Positions 23,817-24,012 of a DNA stretch of 24,012 nucleotides are shown here, one piece after another. The notes beneath the pieces are model-generated. The model ran no database searches, was not told the origin of the DNA, and saw only the letters and a list, made by a program, of their open reading frames with translations. A program made the position numbers and the translations under genes. The stretch's first letter is position 1. Each line of letters begins with the position of its first letter. The DNA is taken from the IMG/VR virus record IMGVR_UViG_3300017708_002310, positions 1 through 24,012 of that record; one strand, 5' to 3'. The DNA is from a virus.

Positions 23817-23990
23817 ATGGAAGTTTTTACCCTGAAAGAATGGGAAGACAATTTTGATAATCTTATGGAAAGAGTCGAAAACGGTGAAACCATAGGTATT
23901 GTGAGGGAAGATGGTAAGGCAGCAGTGATGATGCCTGCCGATGATGAACTAATACGAATACACACTGAGCAAAATAACGAAGCTCAGTAG
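23817..23990 (+). CDS. Phd/YefM-like antitoxin, orphan within the window
   Basis: This gene of 57 codons starts at ATG 23817 (AAGGG at 23801-23805, 11 bases upstream) and ends at TAG 23988-23990. The product, MEVFTLKEWEDNFDNLMERV then ENGETIGIVREDGKAAVMMP, matches the N-terminal DNA-binding fold of Phd/YefM antitoxins: a short strand, a helix with a Leu-Met-x-x-Val register, Gly-Glu-Thr, a strand, Asp-Gly-Lys, then a Val-Met-Met-Pro strand. The remaining 17 residues (ADDELIRIHTEQNNEAQ) would be the toxin-binding tail, shorter than in most Phd proteins. No toxin gene lies upstream; downstream only 22 bases are visible. It may be a transcriptional autoregulator, a phage-borne antidote to host toxins, or the first half of a pair beyond the edge. 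Confidence 0.65.
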   Translation: MEVFTLKEWEDNFDNLMERVENGETIGIVREDGKAAVMMPADDELIRIHTEQNNEAQ

Positions 23991-24012
23991 TTCATCATCA
24001 GCCCGTGAGACT

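Overview
This AT-rich window is a late (virion morphogenesis) region of a T4-like marine myovirus. It is most likely a cyanophage of the Synechococcus/Prochlorococcus type. The grounds are the run of T4 baseplate-hub genes (tail-tube initiator/cap, gp26, gp27-like, OB-fold gp5-like), the gp4 head-completion protein on the opposite strand, long modular tail fibres rich in GIGTT-type repeats, and CTAAATA late-promoter-like octamers in the gene gaps. No tRNA, rRNA, CRISPR, transposase, integrase or photosynthesis-type auxiliary gene was seen. The host is inferred from resemblance only.

Layout. Positions 1-1085 are read leftwards: a small protein with intron-endonuclease-type DNA-binding modules (NUMOD3 plus NUMOD1/IENR1) but no visible nuclease core, then gp4 (TnsA-like fold), then an unrecognised gene cut by the window edge. 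Positions 1086-1120 are a compact divergent promoter region in which two late-promoter octamers form an inverted repeat. From 1121 to 23556 everything is read rightwards with almost no gaps. 1121-10718 builds the tail-tube base and baseplate hub: tube initiator/cap, gp26, a 60-codon small partner, two large proteins with a shared hydrophobic module (the second carries a lytic transglycosylase and an M23 peptidase), the gp27-like hub, the OB-fold hub protein without lysozyme domain, and a separate beta-helical needle-like protein. 10721-21623 encodes host-recognition fibres of 1128 and 2174 residues with a 327-residue structural protein between them. 21675-23556 holds three diverged tandem paralogues. 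At 23562 a near-consensus sigma70-type promoter opens a different, probably early, unit with a 65-residue unknown protein and a Phd/YefM-like antitoxin.

The most interesting signal is at the gp26/small-partner junction (2731-2786). An internal Shine-Dalgarno-like AGGGA, a canonical T TTT TTC slippery heptamer one codon before the gp26 stop, and an 11-bp stem five bases downstream are arranged as in known bacterial -1 frameshift sites. A -1 slip would fuse gp26 to the 60-codon ORF, giving a 298-residue protein, the same logic as the lambda G/G-T tail-assembly chaperones. T4 gp26 and gp51 are not known to be made this way.

Other points of note are the move of peptidoglycan hydrolase activities off the gp5-like hub onto a neighbouring tail protein, exact 105-bp tandem repeats in a fibre gene, a self-cleaving S74 chaperone end on the giant fibre, and the orphan antitoxin.
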